Origin: Donghicola mangrovi
GTDB taxonomy: Bacteria; Pseudomonadota; Alphaproteobacteria; Rhodobacterales; Rhodobacteraceae
Length of the DNA stretch: 64,000 bases
Direction: 5' to 3'
Assembly (NCBI RefSeq): GCF_013377535.1
Contig: NZ_JABCJE010000002.1
Span: forward strand, 1-64,000
A model generated the notes under the pieces. That model saw only the letters and a list, made by a program, of their open reading frames with translations, searched no databases and was not told where the DNA came from. Of the stretch, positions 9,050-17,673 are shown piece by piece. The position numbers and the translations under genes were made by a program. How positions within the stretch are numbered: the first letter of the stretch is position 1; every line of letters starts with the position of its first letter.

Positions 9050-9215
9050 ATTGCGCCAAACCCCAAGATTTATGACTAACCTCATGGCGAGAATGACTAT
9101 CTTCTTTGGGGATCGGTGGTCCGTCGCAAGCCTAGAAAATTCGCACATTTCGCCTAGTGAATTGTGCGCCGCGAATGCGATTTGCTTATTTCGAAGAATC
9201 GTAGTTTCAACAGTG

Positions 9216-9246
9216 TTTCCTACACAAACTTTTTTTTTGTAGGAAA
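9216..9246. repeat. Perfect 9-bp inverted repeat around a T-run
   Basis: TTTCCTACA (9216-9224) and TGTAGGAAA (9238-9246) flank a loop containing nine consecutive T. It lies between the caspase gene and the XRE gene. It does not have the layout of a usual terminator, because the T-run is inside the loop; it may still help end one of the converging transcripts. Confidence 0.5.
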
Positions 9247-9298
9247 GGCGCGCATGGCCCTGTTGCTGATAACCGTCCACTTCGGCAAGCGCCGTTCT

Positions 9299-9532
9299 TC
9301 AGTCCAGATACCGCTGCAGCAGATTAAGCGGTTCGTCACACAACTCCTTCGCCCACGCGCAGAACTCCAGAACATCCAGACGCCGCTCGCAGAGTTCGAC
9401 TTTCGCCACATATGATGGCGGCTTTCCCAGTATTGCTGCCAGCTGAGCCTGTGACAGACCTTTTGCTTTGCGCGCTGCGACCAGAGATTTGATCAGGTCG
9501 CGATGCGCCTGCGTGTGAAGGGTGCCAGCCAT
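9299..9532 (-). CDS. XRE-family helix-turn-helix regulator
   Basis: A 77-residue repressor-like protein: DLIKSLVAARKAKGLSQAQLAAILGKPPSYVAKVELCERRLDVLEF is a complete Cro/CI-type helix-turn-helix. A longer frame runs upstream to 9802, but it would cover the divergent gene and lacks family similarity there, so the ATG at 9532 is chosen. It is divergent from the gene at 9605, with 72 bases between. The gap contains CTCCT...AGGAG inverted arms that could be its operator. Confidence 0.8.
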   Translation of the reverse strand: MAGTLHTQAHRDLIKSLVAARKAKGLSQAQLAAILGKPPSYVAKVELCERRLDVLEFCAWAKELCDEPLNLLQRYLD

Positions 9533-9604
9533 ATTGGGGTCCGTAATGTATCGACAGACCCTCCTACGCTCGATATTCAATACTCCCAAAATAGGAGCGA
9601 TTCG

Positions 9605-10024
9605 ATGCCTGATCCTGACTCGACCTTTGTGGCGGATACCCGCATTTGCATGCCCGGTGGCTTTGCCCTTTTCATGCTTCGCTGCCGTGGAAGCGCCCCA
9701 CCCGAAGACATTGAGATGCTGCTGTCCCTTGGCCTCATTGCTCAGACACCTGTTGGACCGTTCCAAATCACTCAGAAAGGACGCGATCTGACGGATCCTC
9801 ATCCTATGGGCATGAACGAAGGCAGCCTTCTATCCATGTCGTGCATTCTCCACATGCAGGGCATTGGCCCTCTGGAAGTTATGCGGAAGCGTGCTGAGAG
9901 CGTCATCACGCCCGACAGCTTTCTACCAGACGCCTACATCTGCAAGTTCCAAAGTCGGCTCGCAGAACTGACGCAGCATGGCCTGACTCGCTATAAGAGC
10001 GATGGCCCTTCGGCGTTCAAATAA
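9605..10024 (+). CDS. Hypothetical protein
   Basis: A 139-residue protein I do not recognise. The ATG at 9605 (MPDPDSTFVADTR) is preferred over one at 9503, which would overlap the divergent regulator. The sequence MLLSLGLIAQTPVGPFQITQKGRDL looks like the turn and wing of a winged-helix domain, and two basic helices follow (LEVMRKRAESVI and FQSRLAELTQHGL). There is no signal peptide or membrane segment. It converges on the relaxase gene with 37 bases between. A DNA-binding role linked to the XRE gene is a guess. Confidence 0.55.
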   Translation: MPDPDSTFVADTRICMPGGFALFMLRCRGSAPPEDIEMLLSLGLIAQTPVGPFQITQKGRDLTDPHPMGMNEGSLLSMSCILHMQGIGPLEVMRKRAESVITPDSFLPDAYICKFQSRLAELTQHGLTRYKSDGPSAFK

Positions 10025-10061
10025 GAGTAGGTGCCTTAAGCCCCGACAAAGTTCGGAGCGA

Positions 10062-11456
10062 TCATCGCGGCGCGACAGACTGTTGCACCGATGTGGGACC
10101 GTCACTGCTTCTTGCAGGCCTATCTTCTTGGCCTTGGCAGAGGTCAGAATTCTCTGGAAGCGTCGCGTTCACGGTAGATCCAGATTTCAAGGGGTTTCTA
10201 ATCGGTGCAGGTCCAGCGAAGAGCTTTTGGCGCACGCTCTCTAAACCGGAGAGCACTTTCTGAAGCACTGAAAGTGGTTGCGCTGCGCGCCGAATGCGCG
10301 CTTCAAATTGCACAAGGAAGTCTTGCAATCCATTGAGCTTTGGCTGGTCAAGACGTGCAGTGCCTTTAGCTGAACGGGCTTGGCTTTGATGTGGTGACGG
10401 TAGGGTTATGGACGCGCTTTCAATTTTTGTAGCGATTTCCCCAATGCCCGCATCAGTTGGTCCTGTTTCTCCATGCGCTCCAACAACTGGGCATTCTGTG
10501 CCTGCTGCTCCTTCAACTGGTGCAGCAGCGGGTCCAACGCTCGGCTGATCTGGAAGGGCAGTGCGTGTATCGCCTGAAGCACCTCTTGCTGCGCCGCCGT
10601 GTTCGTCACCAAGTGCAGGGCCAATGGCGCGTTCAAGGCTGCGCTCTTTTGCTTCGCTGAGTTTCTGAAAGTCTCGGTCTCTGACATAGGAAAATCCTCT
10701 CTTCTCTAAATTCTTCAATGAAAAGCCCCGTCCAAGCGCGGACGCGGTTAAAACATGCCCGTCTAGGCCAAAGGCAAAGCCAGAGAGCCTGCCAGTCGTC
10801 GTGGATATATTCGGGCGCACATCGTCGCCGCAGCCTTCTAGGGCATCAACGAAATCGGATGCTGTGATGGGTGTCGCGGTCAGGTCTGTCAGCAACTGCT
10901 GCAGTTGCGCTTTCGATGAGATTTCGCCCTTTTCAGCCAACATCAATTCACCGGATTTCGGAGCGGCGATGTGATCGGTGTTGCGATCTGGTTTGAGCAA
11001 ATGGGATGGCGCGACCGGGATCAGCTTGAAGGTCGTTTCAATCTCTCGGATCAGCGATTCACTGCGGCGGTAGTCGTGGCTGTCAGAGACGACTGTGCCA
11101 TCCAGCGTGATCCGACTTGCCGCGATATGAATGTGGTCGCCATGGCAGACGGTCACGTAGGCCTGAAAGCCCATCCCCTTGGCCCAGTGGTCGCCGATGG
11201 CTGCCCACTCCTGATCGGTCAGGTCGCGGTCTTCTACGGGCAAGGAAATGGACATGTGCACCGTGTTTTTTGAAAGGGAGGGGCGCAGCTTCTTTAGGGA
11301 TGAAAATTGTCTCTTGGCCGAAGCCCCATCAAACCCGAGTGTCCCGCCAACGATCGCAACCTTTGGCCGAAACCGACCTTGGTTGTCATTCGCGCCTAGA
11401 AGGTAATCAACAAGACCACTGGCATTGGATCCCTTGATGAGCTTACCTATTGCCAT
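10062..11456 (-). CDS. mobA: Relaxase / mobilization nuclease (MobA/VirD2-like)
   Basis: A 464-residue relaxase expected to nick oriT and lead the DNA strand during conjugative mobilization. The N-terminal catalytic domain shows a candidate active Tyr18 (GLVDYLLG) and the metal-binding three-histidine motif HGDHIHIAAS near residue 105. Residues 280-464 are a low-complexity, charged tail typical of relaxase C-termini. GGGGGCGG precedes the ATG. It follows mobC with 73 bases between. A second gene is read in another frame inside its 3' half (10406-10687). No type IV secretion genes are in the window, so it would be mobilizable rather than self-transmissible. Confidence 0.87.
   Translation of the reverse strand: MAIGKLIKGSNASGLVDYLLGANDNQGRFRPKVAIVGGTLGFDGASAKRQFSSLKKLRPSLSKNTVHMSISLPVEDRDLTDQEWAAIGDHWAKGMGFQAYVTVCHGDHIHIAASRITLDGTVVSDSHDYRRSESLIREIETTFKLIPVAPSHLLKPDRNTDHIAAPKSGELMLAEKGEISSKAQLQQLLTDLTATPITASDFVDALEGCGDDVRPNISTTTGRLSGFAFGLDGHVLTASALGRGFSLKNLEKRGFSYVRDRDFQKLSEAKERSLERAIGPALGDEHGGAARGASGDTRTALPDQPSVGPAAAPVEGAAGTECPVVGAHGETGPTDAGIGEIATKIESASITLPSPHQSQARSAKGTARLDQPKLNGLQDFLVQFEARIRRAAQPLSVLQKVLSGLESVRQKLFAGPAPIRNPLKSGSTVNATLPENSDLCQGQEDRPARSSDGPTSVQQSVAPR
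10406..10687 (-). CDS. MobB-like protein encoded inside the relaxase gene in another frame
   Basis: A 93-residue frame on the same strand as, and fully inside, the relaxase gene. Three things support it: GAGAGGA seven bases before its ATG, a coherent amphipathic coiled-coil (residues 30-93, with LLHQLKEQQAQNAQLLERM and QDQLMRALGKSLQKL), and precedent, since ColE1-type plasmids encode mobB within mobA. The relaxase tail over this stretch is low-complexity, as expected where the other frame carries the constraint. It would stabilise the relaxosome. It lacks the C-terminal membrane helix of some MobB proteins. Confidence 0.6.
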   Translation of the reverse strand: MSETETFRNSAKQKSAALNAPLALHLVTNTAAQQEVLQAIHALPFQISRALDPLLHQLKEQQAQNAQLLERMEKQDQLMRALGKSLQKLKARP

Positions 11457-11529
11457 GACCGCCCCCGATCAGGCGCTCGCGGACCTCTTTTAGGTCTCCC
11501 GACAGGCGGACAAGCGCACGGGCAAAGTC

Positions 11530-11805
11530 TTAATGGTGAGGAAGGCGTCCAAGGTTTGCGTTGTGGGCAAACTGGTTTAGAGTGGCAGCGGTGCGGGCCA
11601 ATTGTTCCCAAGCCAGCTGATTGATCTCAGGGATCGGTCGAACAACTGCTTTTCCAAGAAGACGACGGCGAGCGAAGTCCGAAAGCTTCGCACCTGCTGC
11701 CTTTTCTCGCAGTCGAGCTAGTTCGGCTTCGGTGAGCCTGATATTTAAATAACGGCTGCGCGTTTCCGCTGACTTTGGCCTGCCGCCTTTCTTCGCTCGT
11801 CCCAT
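11530..11805 (-). CDS. mobC: MobC-like relaxosome accessory protein
   Basis: A 91-residue protein with the MobC pattern: basic N-terminus GRAKKGGRPKSAETRSRYLNIRLTEAELARLREKA (a ribbon-helix-helix-like DNA-binding part), then LSDFARRRLLG and a C-terminal NQLAWEQLARTAATLNQFAHNAN. Such proteins open oriT DNA for the relaxase. The ATG at 11805 is chosen over an upstream frame start at 11853, since the family begins with the basic segment. It is upstream of mobA, probably in one transcript. Confidence 0.8.
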   Translation of the reverse strand: MGRAKKGGRPKSAETRSRYLNIRLTEAELARLREKAAGAKLSDFARRRLLGKAVVRPIPEINQLAWEQLARTAATLNQFAHNANLGRLPHH

Positions 11806-12433
11806 GATCGCCTCGTGAAAATGCAGGACGCTGGCAGAACCCCCAAGAGGCACCGCAAGACGTCCGCACTAGGCAGATAGGATTTGAGGATTAAGAGAAC
11901 GTTTACACTTTTTGTGGGCGGTGATGCCTTAAGGCAAAACCAAGCATAGATGGCGGATCAATCGCCCAACAGCAAACAACAATAGGGAATGCAAGCGAGG
12001 CGCGCACTCCCAATCCGGCGTGAGAGAGGCCAATGACGGCGAGCGTTTTTGTGTAACAAAAACATGGCTCGCTCCCCCTACGTGTTCAGGGAAAAGGGGT
12101 AGCTGATAGAAATCTAAGTTGGTCGATATCATAGAAGAGTTTGCTACTCATATATATTTGAAATTGGCTGCTGTAAGAGTTGGTGATCCATCCTGAAGTC
12201 AGCCTTAACCCATTACTTTGGCCGCATCAGTTAAGAAGAGTATAAGCGGTTCCTTCCTGAAATAGGGCATCGTACCCCCCCCAAAAAAAAACCTCCCCAA
12301 GCATCAGAGGTCGTGCGGCTTGTCTGAACAGCTTTCGGGTGCAGCGTCGTGCGAAACGTTGTCGAAACCTTCATGCGCTATCTACTGGGTGCCACTCTAC
12401 CGACAGATATGAGGGTGGCATGGTGATGCCGAA
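11806..12433. promoter_or_regulatory. Intergenic region between mobC and rep; candidate oriT and origin region
   Basis: 628 bases between two outward-facing genes. It contains a strong inverted repeat (12039-12072: GCGAGC, GTTTTTGT, a 3-base turn, ACAAAAAC, a 3-base bulge, GCTCGC). At 12189-12195 is CATCCTG, which fits the YATCCTG nick core known for P-type relaxases, flanked by GGCTG and CAGCC arms. An eight-C, nine-A tract lies at 12275-12291. Position next to mobC suits oriT; a replication origin for Rep may also be here. All of this is inference from motifs. Confidence 0.4.
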
Positions 12434-13618
12434 ATGTTTGAGAATGTCTTCGAGAAATTATGTGATGAGTATGCGCAGGCTGCTGCTGTTCAACCGGGAC
12501 GGATCCCGGATTTTGTCTGGGTTGCGAACTCAGACAAAAAGGTTTTTAGGGTCAACAAACTAGAGAACAATATTTGGACCTATCCCTATCTTCAGGCCAA
12601 CTACAGCGACAAAGTCAATTCTATAATTGTCGATGTAGATTCGATCATTTGTATCGAAGCCTTGAAGAGCCATTTGCCCTTGAACATGTTGCCTGCGTCG
12701 ATCACTGGCAAGTTAGCTCCATGTGGTGCGAAGTTCATTCGCCCGCATATTCGTTTCAACCTGAAGGTGCCGGTTCGCAAAAAAGACAAGGCGGTGTTTG
12801 AAAGATTGAAATCTGTGACACAGGCTTTGCAATTGGCGGTGCAAAAAACTGGTGCGGATGTTGATTCAGCCACCCCTCCTTTGATAACAAAGAACCCGTT
12901 CTCATCGAACTGGGATGCAAAGTTTTTTGGAGACGCTTCAAAAGTGCTCTGGGAACTGGATGAGTTCGAGGAGATGCTCTCAGTACCTCACCGCCTGATT
13001 AGAACGAAGGGAAACAGCAACAAGACCAACGTCAGATCGTCACCGCTCTGTGATGAAGAGTCTAGAAACTGCGGTCTTTTCAATGCGGTGAAGTCGGAAG
13101 CGTATGCGAACCGAACGCATTGCCAGAACTCACAAGAACTCTTCGATTATGTCCATGAAAAATGTCGGGTGCATAACGCAAAATACCCTCGCCCCTTGAG
13201 CGCTTCTGAAGTCAAGGCCGTTGCGAAATCTATCACAAAGTGGACCTGGAACAACTATAAGCCAAAAAACCTCTCAAGTCGCTATGTTTACGACAAGGGC
13301 GCTGCGCGGCAGTATATACAAGAAGAAGACAGTATACGTCAGCGTCAATCAGTTGGGGCGTACTTTTCGCATATGAAAAGATCCAATGATTCCTTCGGAA
13401 AAGTCTATCAGGCAGTTCAGGAATTGAGAAATGATGGCGCAGAAGTGACGCGAAATGCTGTTATCAAGAGGTCAGGTTTGACTAAGAAAACAGTAAGAAA
13501 GTACTTTGAGCAGGCCCGAGAGTTCGGACCAGAAGGGTTTTCTTCACGAGGTGAAGAAATTTTAACTCAAAGGCTATCTTCCAGCCCTCAAAATCTACGT
13601 AGTCATAAGGGGACTTAA
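12434..13618 (+). CDS. rep: Plasmid replication initiator (ColE2-type replicase with PriCT domain)
   Basis: A 394-residue Rep. The N-terminal 150 residues look like the Replicase family (FVWVANSDKKVFRVNK..., IIVDVDSIICIEAL, where acidic residues match a primase-like catalytic site). Residues 225-275 match a primase C-terminal (PriCT-1) segment (ELFDYVHEKCRVHNAKYP...VKAVAKSI), and a helix-turn-helix follows at about 345-370 (VTRNAVIKRSGLTKKTVRKYF). Such proteins both prime and recognise their origin. It shows that this block derives from a small replicon. The ribosome site is weak. A tubulin-like gene follows. Confidence 0.8.
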   Translation: MFENVFEKLCDEYAQAAAVQPGRIPDFVWVANSDKKVFRVNKLENNIWTYPYLQANYSDKVNSIIVDVDSIICIEALKSHLPLNMLPASITGKLAPCGAKFIRPHIRFNLKVPVRKKDKAVFERLKSVTQALQLAVQKTGADVDSATPPLITKNPFSSNWDAKFFGDASKVLWELDEFEEMLSVPHRLIRTKGNSNKTNVRSSPLCDEESRNCGLFNAVKSEAYANRTHCQNSQELFDYVHEKCRVHNAKYPRPLSASEVKAVAKSITKWTWNNYKPKNLSSRYVYDKGAARQYIQEEDSIRQRQSVGAYFSHMKRSNDSFGKVYQAVQELRNDGAEVTRNAVIKRSGLTKKTVRKYFEQAREFGPEGFSSRGEEILTQRLSSSPQNLRSHKGT

Positions 13619-13719
13619 TGGTGAAATCCCCCCATTTTTTGAGAGCTTTTTGGTAGATATTAAATAGAAATCCCCATTCCCTGCACAGGTGTCATCCCGC
13701 CGTTTTCGATGTTGGGCCT

Positions 13720-13932
13720 TTAAATCGTTGTAGGACCGACGACCTGCCACTGAACATATCGTCCAGTGGCGATATGACCTTGATACGTAGTCGTCGATTG
13801 GCGCGGGTTGAGCAATCGCCCATCGCGCGGGACTTTCATCGTTAACAGCGGTGCGGGCGGTTGTGTGGTTTTAATGTTCGGGCATATTTCGGCGGCGAGA
13901 TCACCGATCTCCATCTGGTGCGGTGCACTCAT
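13720..13932 (-). CDS. Small hypothetical protein
   Basis: A 70-codon frame convergent with rep, beginning MSAPHQMEIGDLAAEICPNIK and ending ATGRYVQWQVVGPTTI. I do not recognise it. Codon choice looks gene-like and AGG lies about nine bases before the ATG, but evidence is thin and the stretch 13619-14129 could instead be regulatory or centromere-like DNA for the tubulin gene that follows. Confidence 0.35.
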   Translation of the reverse strand: MSAPHQMEIGDLAAEICPNIKTTQPPAPLLTMKVPRDGRLLNPRQSTTTYQGHIATGRYVQWQVVGPTTI

Positions 13933-14129
13933 GATCTGGACCTATGTGAAACGAGACTTCTTTATCGGAATCTCCTCGCTTATCCTGCCTGGAAAACTAT
14001 AGGTATTAATCTCTAGAAATCTGGGGGGAGGGATATCAAGTAAGCCGCCGAAAAATTGCCACATTTCGACTCAATCATATACCCCATGTGAATAAAATTT
14101 GAAACTCTAAGTTGCGGAATGAGATTTAA

Positions 14130-15953
14130 ATGACAAGCGATTTAAGTGTATTAGGGTTTGGCCAATGCGGCAGCAAAGTCGCGGTCGAACTTTCCGCGAA
14201 CTTTAACCCAGCTAAAATCCTGAAAGGTGAGGGTATTTTTGAGCTTGCGTTTAAATATGCAAAGGAGAGGGTCACAAAAACGCCTGCCTTTAAGGGCGGT
14301 GATTCTTCGCCTGCATTTTACATTGCGGATTTAAACAGCAACAATGATTTGTATGTGTACTTCGCAAAGGCTCAGGCAATTTATGAAGTAGCTAAGAAGA
14401 AAAAGAATTTTTCTGAACTGGAGATAATGGAACATATCAACCAGAAGAACCCTGGCTTTCTGGATGATGGAGATCTTCAAATAGTATCAGAAATCAGAGA
14501 AAAGGGCGAAGCATTTAGCTTGGTTCAAGCGCTTCACTTCGAAATTAAAAACAAGCCACTCCTTGATCAGACGGGAGCAGGAGGAATTCCGTATCTGAGC
14601 GAAGCAATAGCGGAATCCGATGATCATTTGCTTAGTGCTATCGATCAAAGGCATAAAGGTGCTCTGTTCGGTGTATTTGCGATGGGGGGAGGAACAGGCT
14701 CTGGTAGTCTCTATTCGGTTTTAACACGTTACAGAAAAGCAGTTGGTCGATACACTGTTGGCGTCGGAATTCTACCAGAAAACACGTCTAAAAACCCCGT
14801 AGCAAACTCTGGCCGGTATCTTGCAAAATTCATGGGCGCTTTACCGCAAGATAGGTATCACACCCTGTTCTTGTTCAGCAATCAAGCGGCAAATGAGGCA
14901 TTGCAAATATCTGACGCCGGCCCGGAGAGTGATCCGATGTCAATCATCAATTCCTATGTGTCCAGATTTGTAAAAGACTTTTCGAACATCAATAGCAGCA
15001 AGACAATAACAAAGTTTGGAAAGGATTTCGACCCGCGAGATGCATCGTTGTTCTTAAACGGTGTGTGTAGTGTTGGGCATGCTAGCAGCAATGATTTCAA
15101 CGCTCGTGATTTGTTCTCTAAGGCAATGTCGCCACTAGCCTTAAGTGCTAGCGTTGAGGAGGGGCTCACTGGCCTATCAGTAAAAGTGACCAGGAAAAGC
15201 GAGACTCAGTTGGCCAATAGAAGCATCGAGAAGCTTGTTGAATCAATCTGTCGCAATCTTTTTCAAGGCGATGAGCCAGATGCCGACGAAGTTGAAGCTT
15301 TAATGTGTGCGACGCCCTTTTATAGAACGATAAAATCGGTATATGTGTTCATATTTTTGAGAAATTCAAGTGACTCAAATAATGCCTTTAGTGCAAAGCA
15401 GGCAGTAATAAATTTCTTCAAGGCAATTGCGGGTTCTGAGGTGTCGGTTGAAATAAATTGCTACTATACGCCAGAATCAAAGGAGAGCCAGAGTTCTGTA
15501 CTCGTGGCCATGAACGGGGCGTTCTCTTTTGAAATGTATGAAAGCATGATGGGTTACGTTCAGGAAGCCTTCTTCGAGCAACCAGTTAGCCCAGGTGTTT
15601 TCAAAACTCCCTTCGACACAATCCTAAGAGATATTCAGCATTTGGACAGCCTTCAGGCTATGAACCTGATCCGAGAGCGGGTGCTCGAGATTACAAATGG
15701 CGACCATTTCCGATCAGCGGAGTATCAGAAGAATATTGAAAAGCTTGGTATAGCCACACATGCAGAATTCAAAAAAGTTCTGACTGCAGAAAAACTTGAG
15801 AAGCTTTTAGTCAATCGAAACTGCGTAGAGCGTGCGCTTATGAACATTGCGGTTAATTTCACTCTTGGAATGCAAAAGCAGGAAGAGGAGGTAGATCCCT
15901 TTAGTTCGTTCTCTAGTGCGAGGAAACGCTCTGGGCAGATCTCTTCGGTTTAG
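14130..15953 (+). CDS. Tubulin/FtsZ-superfamily GTPase (TubZ-like)
   Basis: A 607-residue protein. Residue 8 onward reads LGFGQCGSKVAVEL, matching the first nucleotide loop of tubulins and FtsZ. At 62-70 is YIADLNSNN, at 149 GAGG, and at 185-193 the signature MGGGTGSGS, which is close to invariant in this superfamily. The C-terminal half is not recognisable and ends in a short charged, Ser-rich tail. It is not cell-division FtsZ: the sequence is far diverged and longer, and the context is plasmid-like. Beside a Rep gene, the simplest role is a cytoskeletal (type III) partition system; no TubR-like regulator is seen. A role in membrane remodelling or defence is possible. Confidence 0.78.
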   Translation: MTSDLSVLGFGQCGSKVAVELSANFNPAKILKGEGIFELAFKYAKERVTKTPAFKGGDSSPAFYIADLNSNNDLYVYFAKAQAIYEVAKKKKNFSELEIMEHINQKNPGFLDDGDLQIVSEIREKGEAFSLVQALHFEIKNKPLLDQTGAGGIPYLSEAIAESDDHLLSAIDQRHKGALFGVFAMGGGTGSGSLYSVLTRYRKAVGRYTVGVGILPENTSKNPVANSGRYLAKFMGALPQDRYHTLFLFSNQAANEALQISDAGPESDPMSIINSYVSRFVKDFSNINSSKTITKFGKDFDPRDASLFLNGVCSVGHASSNDFNARDLFSKAMSPLALSASVEEGLTGLSVKVTRKSETQLANRSIEKLVESICRNLFQGDEPDADEVEALMCATPFYRTIKSVYVFIFLRNSSDSNNAFSAKQAVINFFKAIAGSEVSVEINCYYTPESKESQSSVLVAMNGAFSFEMYESMMGYVQEAFFEQPVSPGVFKTPFDTILRDIQHLDSLQAMNLIRERVLEITNGDHFRSAEYQKNIEKLGIATHAEFKKVLTAEKLEKLLVNRNCVERALMNIAVNFTLGMQKQEEEVDPFSSFSSARKRSGQISSV

Positions 15954-17160
15954 CGGGAAAAGACTGAAAACGCGGGTTCTGTTAAAGACTGACATTTCCC
16001 GCCACGAAGCACAAACTTTTAGTTGAATGCTAGTAGCCAGCAGGCATGTTTCAATACATGCAGTCGGTTCCGCCACGTTTAGAGGACAAGTTCGGCATGC
16101 AGGGTGAACTTTACAATCTGATCATCTTAGGATGCATAAAGAGCAGTTGAAATTTCCCTCAAATTTAGCAATGTAGTTTAGAATATAGATATTTAGATGT
16201 GTGGATTAGGGTCAGGGGATAGCTGCAATTAGATCTAGCGTAGATCTACCAGGCATACCCCCGCCGAAGCTATCTCAATGAAATCCGACCTCAGTTAAGG
16301 GTTGGATTGTCGAAAAATGAGGGGCAATGCGTAGGAAGGGCGTGCATTTCAAAGGTGTAAGCCGATGCTGCGTTTGTTCTTGTTCCCAATAGTTGATAGG
16401 CGCAGCCGCAATGTGTTTTCTTGGCGATGATCGAAGAGTAATTGGTGCATTCGTTGCTTCGGTACCCTCAAAAAGCCATTGTCAAGCACGGTGGGCTAGA
16501 AATTTTCAGCGGCGACCAAGGCGGGCAATTCACCAGAGGTGCATGTATCATGCGTTCACCAACACAAAGAGTTAGAACGGCTTAGAGGGGAAGGGCACGT
16601 GGCATGATAACCGCAGAATCAAGGGCCTGTAGTCCTCTTTTAAGTAAGTATCTATTTATCTGAAGGTGTTGGGGTCAGGCGCAGAAGGCCGTGGCGGGAT
16701 TGGCAGAATGCTGAGTTGCTCAAGCGTCAATTGTCCATACTCGATGCACGGCTTGTTCAACTCTGATGAGGTCTATGCCTGTTAGAGAGAACTGATAACC
16801 TTACATCCGAACTACAGCAATCATCCGTTTTAACTGCGCTTCATATAGGTCGAAAACCTAGAACTACCTCTACCTGCGACGGGTCAGATCCGCACTGGTT
16901 TGACCACGTTGATGGGTTGAATTGGCTAAGCAAAGCTTGGAGTGAAGGGATAGCGCAGGACTGTTGGGTGCAAACGCCACACTCCCAAACATCAGTTCAC
17001 GCCTACTTGCATCAATTAAATGCACTCGGATGAGCCAAACGTGCACCTAGCATTTAGGGGTCTGGTTGTCTCAGGTAGCACCAGCAAAGCGCACAGAATG
17101 GGTGGGGCTAACGGTGGGGCTGTGCCCCTAGCTATTGCGATAAGCTTTTGATCTTATGCG
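15954..17160. other. Long gene-poor stretch after the tubulin gene
   Basis: 1.2 kb without a convincing gene. An open frame with no start codon (16777-17033, about 85 codons, including DPHWFDHVDGLNWLSKAW) looks like a gene remnant that I cannot identify. At 16230-16248 the palindrome TAGATCTA occurs twice, three bases apart, like a paired operator. Near 17100 GGTGGGGCTAACGGTGGGGC forms a short direct repeat. The stretch is probably eroded mobile DNA. Confidence 0.45.
16230..16248. repeat. Paired palindrome, possible operator
   Basis: Two copies of the 8-bp palindrome TAGATCTA at 16230-16237 and 16241-16248, separated by GCG. No gene start is near, so a regulatory role is unproven. Confidence 0.4.
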
Positions 17161-17178
17161 CACTTTCAAAAGAAAGTG
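17161..17178. repeat. Hairpin next to the left attachment site
   Basis: CACTTTC and GAAAGTG separated by AAAA form a perfect 7-bp stem that runs into the att repeat. It may be an arm site for the integrase. Confidence 0.45.
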
Positions 17179-17193
17179 GCGGAGAGACAGGGA
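17174..17193. repeat. attL-type site: copy of the tRNA-Ser 3' end
   Basis: The 20 bases AAGTGGCGGAGAGACAGGGA are identical to 22895-22914, which cover the 3' end of tRNA-Ser(CGA) including CCA. The two copies are in direct orientation and enclose 5.7 kb that contains an integrase reading away from the tRNA. This is the expected footprint of tRNA-targeted integration. Confidence 0.85.
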
Positions 17194-17479
17194 AACTAAT
17201 CTCAGAAACCTAAGTATTTGTTATCCCTTGTAGAAATAGCTCCAATTGGGTCCGCTTTGTCTATGGTCCCCAACGGACCCAACAGTAGCGTTGGTTGCTC
17301 CAGCTAGCAAGTGCTTGGTGGAGAGAAGTCCCCAAGTGTTTTCGCGGAAGCAGTTAAAATGTAATTAATTCAAAGGCTTGAGGGGTGTCTGCTTTTCAGA
17401 TGTTGCGGTGGCGCATGGCGGGGAATTTGCTATAAAAAACAGATACTTAAATTAAGTTCCACCATCGAAGAAGCCCCCG

Positions 17480-17660
17480 CTTTCAACTAATGCTATAAAG
17501 CTAATGCTATGCTGTTGCGGTGATGAGGGTGGTTTAGGCTGATGCTGTAGCTCATGCTTAGCGGTTGCTATAGCTATTGCTTGACCCATGCTTAGCATTA
17601 GCTGGGTCAGCGCATCTTGCATCATCAATCATCAACAACTTCTTAGTCTGCAAGCACTTG
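17480..17660. repeat. Cluster of short degenerate repeats and hairpins
   Basis: The motifs GCTAATGCT, ATGCTTAGC (twice), GCTATAGC and GCTGATGCT recur within 120 bases, followed by a 7-bp hairpin (TGACCCA at 17582-17588 with TGGGTCA at 17603-17609). No reading frame spans it. It could be a protein-binding array or part of a structured RNA that ends at the terminator near 17700. Confidence 0.45.
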
Positions 17661-17673
17661 CTTCTAGCGCTCC

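Noticed and set aside
12275-12291. Poly-C/poly-A tract as a phase-variation tract
   Set aside because: It lies about 140 bases upstream of rep and not in a gene or a clear promoter spacer.
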